Origin: Flavobacteriales bacterium
GTDB taxonomy: Bacteria; Bacteroidota; Bacteroidia; Flavobacteriales; Flavobacteriaceae
Direction of reading: 5' to 3'
NCBI GenBank assembly: GCA_004214185.1
Contig: SGZG01000003.1
Location: 1-64,000 of the forward strand
DNA: 64,000 bases
Shown here: positions 47,492 through 55,673 of the stretch, in pieces
How the letters are laid out: every line of letters starts with the position of its first letter
Numbering within the stretch: position 1 is the first letter of the stretch
Position numbers and translations under genes: made by a program
The notes under the pieces: generated by a model
Seen by the model: the letters and a program-made list of their open reading frames with translations, nothing else
What the model was told of the DNA's origin: nothing
The model's database searches: none

Positions 47492-48260
47492 TTTAATTTT
47501 TGCTTTCTTTTTTTGTTTAACAAATATTTTTTCACAAACAAATCAAGATTTTAAAATTTTAAATGGTGGGATTGTCAATGATTCTATTGATTTAATTGGA
47601 ATTCATATAATCAATAAATCTACTGGATCGAAAACAATTACCAATCTTGAAGGAGAATTTGAAATTGGAATACAAAAAAATGATACAATAATAATTTCCT
47701 CTGTTCAAATAATACCAAGGGTTTTAATTGTCGATGATTTAATTTATAAACAAGAATTCTTAAAAGTTTATGTTGATGAATTTATTAATGAACTAGAAAA
47801 TGTTGTTGTTAAGCCCCACAATTTATCTGGAAATTTTTTGAAGGATATGAAAAATTCTGATGTCAAAGTTCCAATTAATTTTGATGATGTTGGTATCCCC
47901 GGTTTTAAAGGTAAGAGAGAAGAAAAAATAGTGTCTGAGAAAAGTTTGATTTTAAGTACTCTTCTACTACCACTCACAGGAGGGCTAGATATTGAGGCGG
48001 TATATAAACATTTGTCTGGATATTATACTAGCTTAAGAAATACAAGAAAATGGAATAAACAATCAGTGTCAGCTGTAAGTATTATTGAATTTTATGGAGT
48101 CAATTTTTTTACAAACTCTTATGATCTAAAACAAGATGATGTTTATGAGTTTGTTTTAGGTGGTATTGAAAATAGCTCAATTCAAAGTGATTTTAATTCC
48201 TCAGACCATATATTAGTTATTGAAGCATTTAATAAATATTTCGAATCTTTAAATGAATAG
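47457..48260 (+). CDS. Second CarboxypepD_reg-like exported protein
   Basis: 267 aa from GTG 47457, or 260 aa from TTG 47478 (KETSLIFAFFF start); both overlap the preceding gene. Signal peptide ends at NIFSQ. The beta-sandwich follows: GGIVNDSIDLIGIHIINKSTGS, TITNLEGEFEIGI, IIISSVQ and ELENVVVKP, clearly the same arrangement as the upstream gene, so the two are probably an old tandem duplication with diverged C-termini. The C-terminal half has GIPGFKGKREE. Function unknown. Overlaps the DUF6702 gene by 8 nt. Confidence 0.8.
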   Translation: MKSLKKFLKETSLIFAFFFCLTNIFSQTNQDFKILNGGIVNDSIDLIGIHIINKSTGSKTITNLEGEFEIGIQKNDTIIISSVQIIPRVLIVDDLIYKQEFLKVYVDEFINELENVVVKPHNLSGNFLKDMKNSDVKVPINFDDVGIPGFKGKREEKIVSEKSLILSTLLLPLTGGLDIEAVYKHLSGYYTSLRNTRKWNKQSVSAVSIIEFYGVNFFTNSYDLKQDDVYEFVLGGIENSSIQSDFNSSDHILVIEAFNKYFESLNE

Positions 48261-48741
48261 ACTAATTATTTTTTTCTTTTTTTTAATATTTTCCAGCTTT
48301 CTGGAGCACAAGTATTATGTTAGCACATCACTATTTAATTTCACAGAAGATAGTTCCTTGCAAATAACTCTAAGAATATTTAAAGACGATTTGTCAAATG
48401 CTATTTCAGATACATATTTAGACCAGAAAACAGATGACCTAAATTTAATTGATGAACTTTATTTTAAACAAGTCGATAAATACATAAACTCAAAAATTTC
48501 TATTCTAATCGATGATAAAAAATTTGAAATGGACTATTTAGGTCTTGAAACCAAAAATGACATGTATGTATGTTACTTAGAAATTGAAAACTTGCCTATA
48601 TATAGTAACATGGTTATTAGTAATAAAATTTTATTTGAAATTTTTGATGATCAGCAAAATATAATTCATGTAAAGAGAAATGATAAAAGACAGAGTTTTA
48701 TTGCAAGAAATAATAATTCTTTTCTAACACTTGATATATAA
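48253..48741 (+). CDS. DUF6702 family exported protein
   Basis: 162 aa with an N-terminal signal/anchor (MNRLIIFFFFLIFSSFLEHK). Beta-rich domain: HKYYVSTSLFNF, SLQITLRIFKDDLSNAI, ISILIDDKKFEMDYLG and MYVCYLEIENL. This matches the DUF6702 family as I know it from Flavobacteria, where it is found just upstream of an M1 peptidase, as here. Role unknown. 34 nt before the M1 gene. Confidence 0.78.
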   Translation: MNRLIIFFFFLIFSSFLEHKYYVSTSLFNFTEDSSLQITLRIFKDDLSNAISDTYLDQKTDDLNLIDELYFKQVDKYINSKISILIDDKKFEMDYLGLETKNDMYVCYLEIENLPIYSNMVISNKILFEIFDDQQNIIHVKRNDKRQSFIARNNNSFLTLDI

Positions 48742-48775
48742 TTTTTTATTAATTTGTGGAGCCTAAAATAAAATT

Positions 48776-51070
48776 ATGACCCATAAAAAAACTATATCTT
48801 TTCTTATCACATTTTTAATCTTTTTTAATGGTTTTTCTCAAGAAGCAAAAGATAGAAATCAAGAAAATATTAATGTCAATAAATTCAGACAACTGTATCA
48901 GGAATTTTCTACTCCAAACATGTATAGAACTGCTTCTGGTGCTCCAGGTCCTGCTTATTATCAGCAACAAGCCGATTACAAAATGGATATTGAGTTGGAC
49001 GATGAAAATAAAAAAATATATGGTAACGAAACAATTACCTACAAAAATAATTCCCCAGATGTTTTAGATTATTTATGGGTTCAACTTGACCAAAATGTTA
49101 GAAAAAAAGATTCTCCTTCTTTAGAAATTAATGGAAATGGAGCATCTCCTTACTATTTACCCTCTGGTTTTACTAAAGAATTTTTAAGTGAACCTTTTGA
49201 TGGTGGATTCAATATTGAATATGTTTTGGATGAAAATAAAAAACCTTTAAAATATATTGTTAATCAGACTATGATGAGAATTGATTTACCAACTCCATTA
49301 AAAAGTGGAGAAAGCGTCTCATTTAGCATTAAATGGTGGTATAATATTCAAGATCATGTTAATCAAGACGGAAGATCTGGTTATGAAACTTTTGAAAAGG
49401 ATGGAAATAGGTTATATATAATTGCTCAATTTTTTCCAAGAATGGCAGTCTATAATGAAGTTGAGGGATGGCAAAATTACCAATTTTGGGGTGATGGGGA
49501 GTTTGCATTACCTTTTGGAAATTATGATGTTAAGATTACTGTTCCTTCAGACCATATTTTAGATGCAACTGGAGAGTTACAAAATAGAAAAAATGTGTTT
49601 TCAAAAGAAATGCTTAAGCGTTTTAATAAAGCGAAGAAAACATATGACAAACCAGTAATGATAGTCACTCAAGCAGAGGCAGAGGAAGCTGAAAAGGGAT
49701 TCTCAAAAAAGAAGAAAACATGGCATTTTGTGGCAGAAAATGTAAGAGATTTTGCTTTTGCCACCTCCAGAAAATTTATCTGGGACATGATGGCTGTAAA
49801 AATTGGAAATAAAGATGTAATGGCTGTTTCAATGTATCCAAAAGAAGGTAATCCATTGTGGGAAGACTATTCAACTGTTGTTGTAGCAGAAACTCTAAAA
49901 ACTTACTCTGATTATACCTTTGATTATCCATATCATAAAGCTATTTCAGTTCACGCAAAGCAAATTGGAATGGAATACCCTATGATATGTTTCAATTTTG
50001 GAAGACCCAATATTGATGGCTCTTATTCAGATAGAGTTAAATTTGGAATGATAGGAGTAATTGTTCATGAAATTGGTCATAATTGGTTTCCAATGATTGT
50101 TAATAATGATGAAAGACAGTGGGCTTGGATGGACGAGGGAATTAATACTTTCGTTCAATATGTTGCAGAACAAAAACTGGGTGAGGATTTTCCAGACATG
50201 ATTTACCCACTAGAAAAATTTCCATCTGATAGAGGACCTGCTGAAATGATAACTAATTATATGAGTGTAGATCAAAACTTTTTAGCACCAATAATGTCGA
50301 ACCCAGAGAATGTTTATAGTTTGGGCCCAAATGCTTATGGAAAACCGGCTACTGCGTTAAATATACTGAGAGAAACGATAATGGGAAGAGAATTATTTGA
50401 TCATGCCTTTAAGACTTATTCAAAAAGATGGAAGTTTAAGCATCCAAGTCCAGAAGATTTTTTCAGAACAATGGAAGACGCCTCAGCAGTAGACTTAGAT
50501 TGGTTCTGGAGAGGGTGGTTTTACACTACAGATTATGTTGATATAGGCATAAAGGAGGTTAATCAATATTTTGTTTCCAGCGAGCCTGGAGTTAAAATGA
50601 AAGAACTTATGGAAGAACAAGGTATTCCTAGAAACAGACTAAGACCACTAGTTTTTTTAGAAAATTTTGACAATGACACTGAAAATTTAAAAGAAAATGA
50701 CCCTTTAGAAAATTCAAAGTTGTTAAATAATTACATAAAAGAAAACTTCAGTGAAAGTGAAATAACAAATTTGCAGGTCCCTAAATATTTTTATGAAATT
50801 GTATTTGATAAGCCGGGTGGTTTAGTTATGCCAATTATAGTTGATTATGAATACGAAGATGGAACTATTGAAAGAGTGAAATACCCTGTTCAAATTTGGA
50901 GAAAAAATGATAAAGAAGTTAGGAAATTAGTCCCCTCCAATAAGAAAATTATAGGTATTAGTCTTGATCCTGATTTAGAAACAGCTGATATAGATACCTC
51001 CAACAACTCCTGGCCAAAAAAACAGGATGAATCAGACTTTGATAAATTTAAATCACAAGTAAAAGGATAA
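48776..51070 (+). CDS. Exported M1 family zinc metallopeptidase
   Basis: 764 aa with signal peptide (ISFLITFLIFFNGFS). N-terminal beta domain with the substrate-anchoring GMEYP (398-402, in place of GAMEN), and the zinc site HEIGH (431-435) plus Glu454 in WMDEGIN. The catalytic Tyr probably lies near LGPNAYGKPAT. Predicted periplasmic or secreted aminopeptidase. The C-terminal part (about 600-764) is a beta-rich extension. The gene ends the run that starts at tRNA-Gly and is followed by a strong terminator. Confidence 0.92.
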   Translation: MTHKKTISFLITFLIFFNGFSQEAKDRNQENINVNKFRQLYQEFSTPNMYRTASGAPGPAYYQQQADYKMDIELDDENKKIYGNETITYKNNSPDVLDYLWVQLDQNVRKKDSPSLEINGNGASPYYLPSGFTKEFLSEPFDGGFNIEYVLDENKKPLKYIVNQTMMRIDLPTPLKSGESVSFSIKWWYNIQDHVNQDGRSGYETFEKDGNRLYIIAQFFPRMAVYNEVEGWQNYQFWGDGEFALPFGNYDVKITVPSDHILDATGELQNRKNVFSKEMLKRFNKAKKTYDKPVMIVTQAEAEEAEKGFSKKKKTWHFVAENVRDFAFATSRKFIWDMMAVKIGNKDVMAVSMYPKEGNPLWEDYSTVVVAETLKTYSDYTFDYPYHKAISVHAKQIGMEYPMICFNFGRPNIDGSYSDRVKFGMIGVIVHEIGHNWFPMIVNNDERQWAWMDEGINTFVQYVAEQKLGEDFPDMIYPLEKFPSDRGPAEMITNYMSVDQNFLAPIMSNPENVYSLGPNAYGKPATALNILRETIMGRELFDHAFKTYSKRWKFKHPSPEDFFRTMEDASAVDLDWFWRGWFYTTDYVDIGIKEVNQYFVSSEPGVKMKELMEEQGIPRNRLRPLVFLENFDNDTENLKENDPLENSKLLNNYIKENFSESEITNLQVPKYFYEIVFDKPGGLVMPIIVDYEYEDGTIERVKYPVQIWRKNDKEVRKLVPSNKKIIGISLDPDLETADIDTSNNSWPKKQDESDFDKFKSQVKG

Positions 51071-51073
51071 ACT

Positions 51074-51105
51074 AAAAAAGGTCGATTTTTAATCGACCTT
51101 TTTTT
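51074..51105 (+). terminator. Rho-independent terminator after the M1 peptidase gene
   Basis: Perfect 8-bp stem GGTCGATT (51080-51087) and AATCGACC (51091-51098) with loop TTT, preceded by six A and followed by seven T (51099-51105). It starts 4 nt after the stop codon. It is the only strong intrinsic terminator I see in the window. Confidence 0.92.
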
Positions 51106-51120
51106 ATATTTACATCAAGT

Positions 51121-51390
51121 ATGAATTTAATGATTTTGTTTATTAGTGGACCTGAGATTCTATTTATAGGTTTAATGATCTTATTGGTATTTGGTGCTGA
51201 TAAAATTCCTGAGATATCTAGAGGTCTTGGAAAAGGAATTCGTCAAGTAAAAGATGCAACAGAGGATATTAAATCCGAAATAAAAAAAAGTGCAGAAAAG
51301 CAAGGTTTAGATACCAAATCAATTAAAAAAGAAATAGAAGAGGTTAAGGATCAGATGGATGAACTAACAGGTTCAATTAAAAGAAAATAA
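51121..51390 (+). CDS. tatA: Sec-independent protein translocase subunit TatA/E
   Basis: 89 aa: a short N-terminal transmembrane helix (about residues 3-23), the hinge and amphipathic helix FGADKIPEISRGLGKGIRQVKDA, then a charged tail with Lys/Glu repeats. TatA oligomers form the twin-arginine pore with TatC; no tatC is in the window. It begins 16 nt after the T-run of the previous terminator, so it is a separate unit. A TATATTTA at 51106-51113 could be a weak -7 element. Confidence 0.93.
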   Translation: MNLMILFISGPEILFIGLMILLVFGADKIPEISRGLGKGIRQVKDATEDIKSEIKKSAEKQGLDTKSIKKEIEEVKDQMDELTGSIKRK

Positions 51391-51393
51391 TTT

Positions 51394-52035
51394 TTAAATT
51401 TTTCTAATCAAAGAAATACCGTCTCTAATAGGTATAAGTATAGTTTCAACTCTTTTATCTTTATTTACTAAGCTATTAAAATCTCTTAAAGTTTCGGTAG
51501 TTAGATCTTTATCATTTTCGTTAATTACTTTACCACTCCAGAGAACATTGTCGGCAAGTATTACTCCACCAGATTTTAATTTGTCAATTATCAAATTAAA
51601 ATAGTTAACATAATTTTCTTTATCAGCATCCAGAAATACTAGATCAAATCTTTGTTCAATTTTTGGAATTATATCAAGAGCACTTCCTAAGTGTTGAATT
51701 ATACTGTTTCTATTTCCGGATTTTTCAAAATATTTATTTTGGATACTAGTTAACTCTTCATTTTTATCAATTGTATGAACAACTCCATTTTTTGCTAGTC
51801 CCTCACAAATGCAAATAGCTGAATATCCTGTATACGTTCCAATTTCTAGAACACTTTTTGGTCGAATTAACTTACTAATCATTGAAATAAGCCTTCCTTG
51901 AAAATATCCACTTAACATTCTAGGATTTAAAACCTTCAAATGAGTTTCGCGATTTAGTTCTTTTAGTAATTGTGGTTCCGGTTGTGAAAATTTTTCAGAG
52001 TAATTTAATATCTCTTTCTCTATAAAATCATTCAT
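51394..52035 (-). CDS. O-methyltransferase (COMT/caffeoyl-CoA type)
   Basis: 213 aa from ATG 52035; the ORF-track start (52098) lies inside the upstream gene and adds 21 non-conserved residues. SAM-dependent fold: VLEIGTYTGYSAICICEGL (motif I, about residue 63), HTIDKNEEL, FDLVFLDADKENY (metal-binding Asp region), GGVILADNVLWSGKV. Members methylate catechols and related hydroxyls with Mg2+; the substrate here is not known. It overlaps the flavin reductase gene by 8 nt and its stop lies 3 nt from that of tatA. Confidence 0.9.
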   Translation of the reverse strand: MNDFIEKEILNYSEKFSQPEPQLLKELNRETHLKVLNPRMLSGYFQGRLISMISKLIRPKSVLEIGTYTGYSAICICEGLAKNGVVHTIDKNEELTSIQNKYFEKSGNRNSIIQHLGSALDIIPKIEQRFDLVFLDADKENYVNYFNLIIDKLKSGGVILADNVLWSGKVINENDKDLTTETLRDFNSLVNKDKRVETILIPIRDGISLIRKI

Positions 52036-52648
52036 TTTTACGCTTTGCATATTTAAATCTTTCAACAAGTTTTGGAAGTGAATATCCATCAAGTCCATTA
52101 ACAGTTACCGACTTTGCTAAATCTAAGTTTAACCAACCATCTTCTTGAATAATATTTTCACTAAAAAATATATCATTGATTTCAGCCACAATTAATAAAG
52201 TATTATTTTCAATAATTTCATATTGATTTAAAAATTTACAACCCAATTTAATTAAAGATGACTTAACAAATGGAGCTTTGTAACCTTCAAGGAATTCTTT
52301 TTCCAAATTTGTCATATCAAACTCAGAAATCATTGCTGGGTATCTAGCTGATGTGTGGTGAGCATCCTCAATATCATTTACATTAATGTGATTAACGGTA
52401 AACTCTTTCGTATCAATTATATTTTTGTAAGTATCTCTTGGAACAGTTGTTGGTCTAACTATAAATGTTAATAAAGCCGGATCGCTTCCTAGATGTGTAA
52501 TTGAACTGAAAACAGCAACGTTACAAACATTTTTTGTGGAAATAGAACCAATTAGGTTTGCAGATTTGTAACCAGTACAGCTATTAATTAAATTAAGCCT
52601 ATAAACACGCTCCATCTCTTTAATATCTGTTTTTGAAAAATGTTTCAT
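52028..52648 (-). CDS. Flavin reductase family protein
   Basis: 206 aa of the FMN-binding split-barrel (flavin reductase-like) family. Blocks: ANLIGSISTKNVCNVAVFSSITHLGSDP (in part: NVAVFSSITHLGSDPA, about 43-58), FIVRPTTVPRDTYKNI, FTVNHI and AHHTSARYP. Likely FMN-dependent oxidoreductase or flavoprotein of unknown substrate. Operon with the O-methyltransferase (8-nt overlap). Confidence 0.88.
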   Translation of the reverse strand: MKHFSKTDIKEMERVYRLNLINSCTGYKSANLIGSISTKNVCNVAVFSSITHLGSDPALLTFIVRPTTVPRDTYKNIIDTKEFTVNHINVNDIEDAHHTSARYPAMISEFDMTNLEKEFLEGYKAPFVKSSLIKLGCKFLNQYEIIENNTLLIVAEINDIFFSENIIQEDGWLNLDLAKSVTVNGLDGYSLPKLVERFKYAKRKNE

Positions 52649-52665
52649 TTTTTACAATAAGCAGA

Positions 52666-52673
52666 CAAAAATA
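52666..52673 (-). promoter_or_regulatory. -7 element upstream of the flavin reductase gene
   Basis: TATTTTTG on the - strand matches TAnnTTTG, about 18 nt before the ATG. A TTG lies 14 nt farther upstream, closer than usual. Confidence 0.45.
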
Positions 52674-52768
52674 TAAAAATAAAAGCCCAATTTATTTAAA
52701 CTTTAAATATTATAGAAATTTATAACGAAAGTTAAATTTGGAAAGATTTTAGCTGTAGATAATAGATT

Positions 52769-53440
52769 TTAATCACTTCCTTTTGATCTCTTGCAATATT
52801 TCCAAAGAGATTTCAAATCATCAATATTGGAAATTTCTTTTTTTTGAACTTTTTTATTTTTGTCTAAAGTTAAAATTTGAACGGGTAAATTTAGTTTCGG
52901 TCTATCTTCTTTAGATTTTCCATTTAACTTAAAATATTCTTTCATCTGGACATATATCTCTTTTCTGTTATTTCCAGAAATTGTTGATCCATCTGACATT
53001 TCATAAGAAATAGGATAAACAAATTTGAAACAAGGTCCTCTTTTTTTTCTTTTATCTTTGATTGATTGGTCTTTTTTATTACCCCATTCATCTTTTTTTA
53101 AAGTGCTAGACTCTAATTTTCTTCCATCGATATTGAAGTATTTATTGTCATTTCTTTCATAATCTAATTCAAAATCAAAAAAACTCCAGCTTTTCATTTC
53201 AATTTCGTAACCAAGTTCAGGGACTAATTCTGCTAAACGGATTACCTCATCAGGCATTTCATAGTCTAAATTAGAAACAGTTGATTTAGGCAGGTCACTT
53301 TTACTAACTATTACCCTGTTTTCAGAATCAATAATAGCCTCAATAATTTCGTCATCACTCATCTGATTATCATTATTCTCACAAGAGTAGAAGAAGCAAA
53401 CAAATAAAAATAAAAATATATGTATATTATTTTTCATCAA
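52769..53440 (-). CDS. Uncharacterised Bacteroidota lipoprotein
   Basis: 223 aa. Lipobox CFFYSC (Cys about residue 20). After an acidic stretch the protein contains PCFKFVYPISYEMSDGST (about 137-154), a block I recognise from many Bacteroidota lipoproteins of unknown function (consensus roughly C-F-x-F-x-YP-x-S-x-x-x-x-DGS), and a Lys-rich region ending with LKSLWKYC. No catalytic motif is visible. It has its own 120-nt upstream-free neighbourhood and is divergent from the TonB-domain gene. Surface or periplasmic location is inferred. Confidence 0.7.
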   Translation of the reverse strand: MMKNNIHIFLFLFVCFFYSCENNDNQMSDDEIIEAIIDSENRVIVSKSDLPKSTVSNLDYEMPDEVIRLAELVPELGYEIEMKSWSFFDFELDYERNDNKYFNIDGRKLESSTLKKDEWGNKKDQSIKDKRKKRGPCFKFVYPISYEMSDGSTISGNNRKEIYVQMKEYFKLNGKSKEDRPKLNLPVQILTLDKNKKVQKKEISNIDDLKSLWKYCKRSKGSD

Positions 53441-53521
53441 TAGGTATTTTGTATAAATGTAATAAAAAATGTAATATTCAATTTTTAATTAACTTATATT
53501 TAAGTTTTTAAAAATTAATTA

Positions 53522-54343
53522 GTGATAAAGTATCTTTTATTAATTCCAATTCTTTTTCTTCACAATTTAATCTTATCTCAAGAAAATTTATTAACTGAAA
53601 ATGAGTTTCCTGTATTTCCAGTATGTAAGTTAGTTCCAGTAAAAAATCAAAGTATTTGTTTTGATCAATCCATTTCTGAACACATTGAAAAATATTTTGT
53701 TTTTCCAGAAACTGCTAGAGAACTAGGTTTACAATCGGTTGTTAATGTATCATTTATAATTGATATTGATGGTAAAGTAAATAATATTACCGCTACTTCC
53801 TCTTTGGTTGGAGTTGAGTTTAATGACAAATCTGCATTGTTAGTGGCTAACAAAATATTTGAAGATGCAGCTTCAGAAATTATTATGAAACTTCCAATAA
53901 TGCAACCAGCAAAAGTCAATGGAGAGTTTGTTTCTTTTCCTTTAAAAGTACCAATAGTTTATCGTTTAAATTCAAATAAAATTAATTTGGATGACATATT
54001 CACTTTTGATCAAGTAGATTATGCGCCACTGATTGAAAATAATCCTGAAATCTCAAAAGAAAAGTCTATTGAACTCTTTGAAAATTATATTGATGATTTT
54101 TTTAAAAAAAATCTGAAAAACCCAAGAAAAAACAAAGAAAAAAAGAATGAATTAATTGTGTTTGTAGAAATAATTATTGAAAATGATGGCATTATATACG
54201 AAATGAGTTCAATAGGCCCTGAAATTTATAGAACCCAAGTAGAGAAAGTAGTAAAAAAACTTCCCGAATTTTTTCCTGCAAAAATTGATAATTATCCAGT
54301 TGCAGTTACCTATTCATTTCCTGTTAAATTTAATTTAAAATAA
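53522..54343 (+). CDS. Exported protein with two TonB C-terminal-type domains
   Basis: 273 aa, GTG start. The N-terminus is a signal peptide (LLLIPILFLHNLILS). Two TonB-CTD-like units: residues about 38-150 with the flavobacterial FPVFPVC start, YFVFPETARELGLQSVVNVSF and IIMKLPIMQPAKVNGE, and about 185-273 with FFKKNLKNPRKN, VFVEIIIENDG and KKLPEFFPAKID. There is no long proline linker or clear membrane anchor, so it is not a standard energy transducer. Followed after 4 nt by the CPBP protease. Confidence 0.75.
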   Translation: MIKYLLLIPILFLHNLILSQENLLTENEFPVFPVCKLVPVKNQSICFDQSISEHIEKYFVFPETARELGLQSVVNVSFIIDIDGKVNNITATSSLVGVEFNDKSALLVANKIFEDAASEIIMKLPIMQPAKVNGEFVSFPLKVPIVYRLNSNKINLDDIFTFDQVDYAPLIENNPEISKEKSIELFENYIDDFFKKNLKNPRKNKEKKNELIVFVEIIIENDGIIYEMSSIGPEIYRTQVEKVVKKLPEFFPAKIDNYPVAVTYSFPVKFNLK

Positions 54344-54347
54344 TATT

Positions 54348-55199
54348 TTGAAAAAAGTAATAAATCATAAAGGATGGTTCAAGTCATTATTATTTATACC
54401 AATTCTTTTTATTTCGGAAATAGTCAGTGCATTTGGTTTAATCTTTTCAGGTTTTGAAATTCCAAACCTTGGAGCAGGTTCATCTATTTCTGAATTAGTT
54501 TTGGGTTTTCAAAAGTTTTCTGCATTAATAATCTCATTGATTTTGATTGCTTTATTTATGAAATTTATTGACAAACAAAAATTTTTAGAAATAGGTTTTC
54601 AATTAAACAAGAGATTTAAAGACATTATTTTTGGAATTATTTTAGGTTTTGTAATATACCTTTTAGCATTTTTCATATTACTAATAATTGGTCAAATTAA
54701 TTTCATCGGCTATAACTTTAACATAAACAAAATATTAGTTTCTATTTTTTTGTTTGCTTGTGTATCGATTTACGAAGAAGTTATATTTAGAGGATATATG
54801 CTTAAAAATTTACTTGAATCATTTAACCCATATGTAGCTTTATTTATTTCTTCCATATTTTTTTCATTAATTCACGGTGCCAATCCTAATGTGACTTTTT
54901 TAGGACTATGTAATATTTTTTTAGCTGGATTCTTTTTAGGAGTGTCTTATATTTTTACTAAAAATTTATGGTTCCCAATAGCATTACATTTTAGTTGGAA
55001 TTTTTTTCAAACTATGTTTGGATTTAGCGTCAGTGGAATGGATTTTTACTCTATAGTTCAGTTTGAAATTTTGGAAAACAATTATTTAAATGGTGGGAAA
55101 TTTGGATTTGAAAGTTCAGTATTGTCTTTAATAATAATTCTTATTTCTACTATATTAATTTGGAAATATTATAGGTCAAATAGTAAAGAATTTTCCTAA
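54348..55199 (+). CDS. CPBP family intramembrane metalloprotease
   Basis: 283 aa with about seven to eight membrane segments. Catalytic motifs of the Abi/Rce1-like family: EEVIFRG (near residue 145), FFSLIHGANP and a third site HFSWN. These proteases process prenylated or other membrane substrates; the substrate is unknown. The start codon is TTG (TTG AAA AAA GTA), 4 nt after the preceding stop. Co-transcription with the TonB-domain gene is likely. Confidence 0.88.
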   Translation: MKKVINHKGWFKSLLFIPILFISEIVSAFGLIFSGFEIPNLGAGSSISELVLGFQKFSALIISLILIALFMKFIDKQKFLEIGFQLNKRFKDIIFGIILGFVIYLLAFFILLIIGQINFIGYNFNINKILVSIFLFACVSIYEEVIFRGYMLKNLLESFNPYVALFISSIFFSLIHGANPNVTFLGLCNIFLAGFFLGVSYIFTKNLWFPIALHFSWNFFQTMFGFSVSGMDFYSIVQFEILENNYLNGGKFGFESSVLSLIIILISTILIWKYYRSNSKEFS

Positions 55200-55203
55200 A
55201 ATT

Positions 55204-55311
55204 TTATTTGAAAAAAACTATTTTCAAAGCATAAACAATAGCTAAAAATAATAGTACTTTTGCAATAAGATCAGTCCAGTACCAAAAGATCTTTTTTTTT
55301 CTTTTATTCAT
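55204..55311 (-). CDS. Micro-ORF: 35-aa single-pass membrane protein
   Basis: Below the ORF-track cutoff. Translation begins MNKRKKKIFWYWTDLIAK and continues with a hydrophobic stretch VLLFLAIVYALKIVFF, i.e. a basic N-terminus followed by one membrane helix. ATG 55311 overlaps the stop of the upstream micro-ORF by 4 nt (ATGA), which suggests translational coupling. It ends just after the opposing CPBP gene stop. Function unknown; the codon pattern and coupling are the only support. Confidence 0.5.
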   Translation of the reverse strand: MNKRKKKIFWYWTDLIAKVLLFLAIVYALKIVFFK

Positions 55312-55478
55312 TTTTTTTTCCAAAAAACACGTTTAGCCCAAATAATTAGAAGTCCCAATCCAATTAATAAAACACCATATGACTCAAATGTATTTGTTTT
55401 CATGTAGTCTATGCATAGTAAAATAAGACCAAGAACTATAAGTATATACTGTTGATTTTTACGTAATTTTTTCATCAT
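55308..55478 (-). CDS. Micro-ORF: 56-aa two-helix membrane protein
   Basis: Below the ORF-track cutoff. Starts MMKKLRKNQQ, followed by helix one (YILIVLGLILLCID), a short polar loop (YMKTNTFES), helix two (YGVLLIGLGLLIIWA) and a basic tail KRVFWKKK. The topology and charge distribution look like a real small membrane protein. It and the 35-aa ORF occupy most of the 390-nt stretch between the CPBP gene and tRNA-Val, the only gap over 300 nt in the ORF track. I do not recognise a family. Confidence 0.6.
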   Translation of the reverse strand: MMKKLRKNQQYILIVLGLILLCIDYMKTNTFESYGVLLIGLGLLIIWAKRVFWKKK

Positions 55479-55589
55479 TATAAAATTAATAAAAAATATA
55501 TTGCCCTATTTTTTTAAGGAAATTAATAATGAAAATGTTAAAATTATTAAGTCTAATATAATTTAAATCCATAAATTTAAACTGAAAAA

Positions 55590-55664
55590 GGGTCATTAAC
55601 TCAGTTGGTTCAGAGTGTTACCTTGACAGGGTAGAAGTCACTGGTTCGAATCCAGTATGACCCA
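55590..55664 (+). tRNA. tRNA-Val (anticodon GAC)
   Basis: Acceptor GGGTCAT/ATGACCC, D stem ACTC/GAGT, anticodon stem TTACC/GGTAG with loop TTGACAG (anticodon GAC, valine), T arm ACTGG-TTCGAAT-CCAGT, discriminator A. CCA not encoded. A TAAATTTA just upstream may be part of a weak promoter. The FMN reductase ATG follows 9 nt after the tRNA. Confidence 0.95.
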
Positions 55665-55673
55665 CTATATTCT

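Noticed and set aside
52036-52098. Longer start of the O-methyltransferase
   Set aside because: It lies within the flavin reductase gene and its residues look non-conserved.
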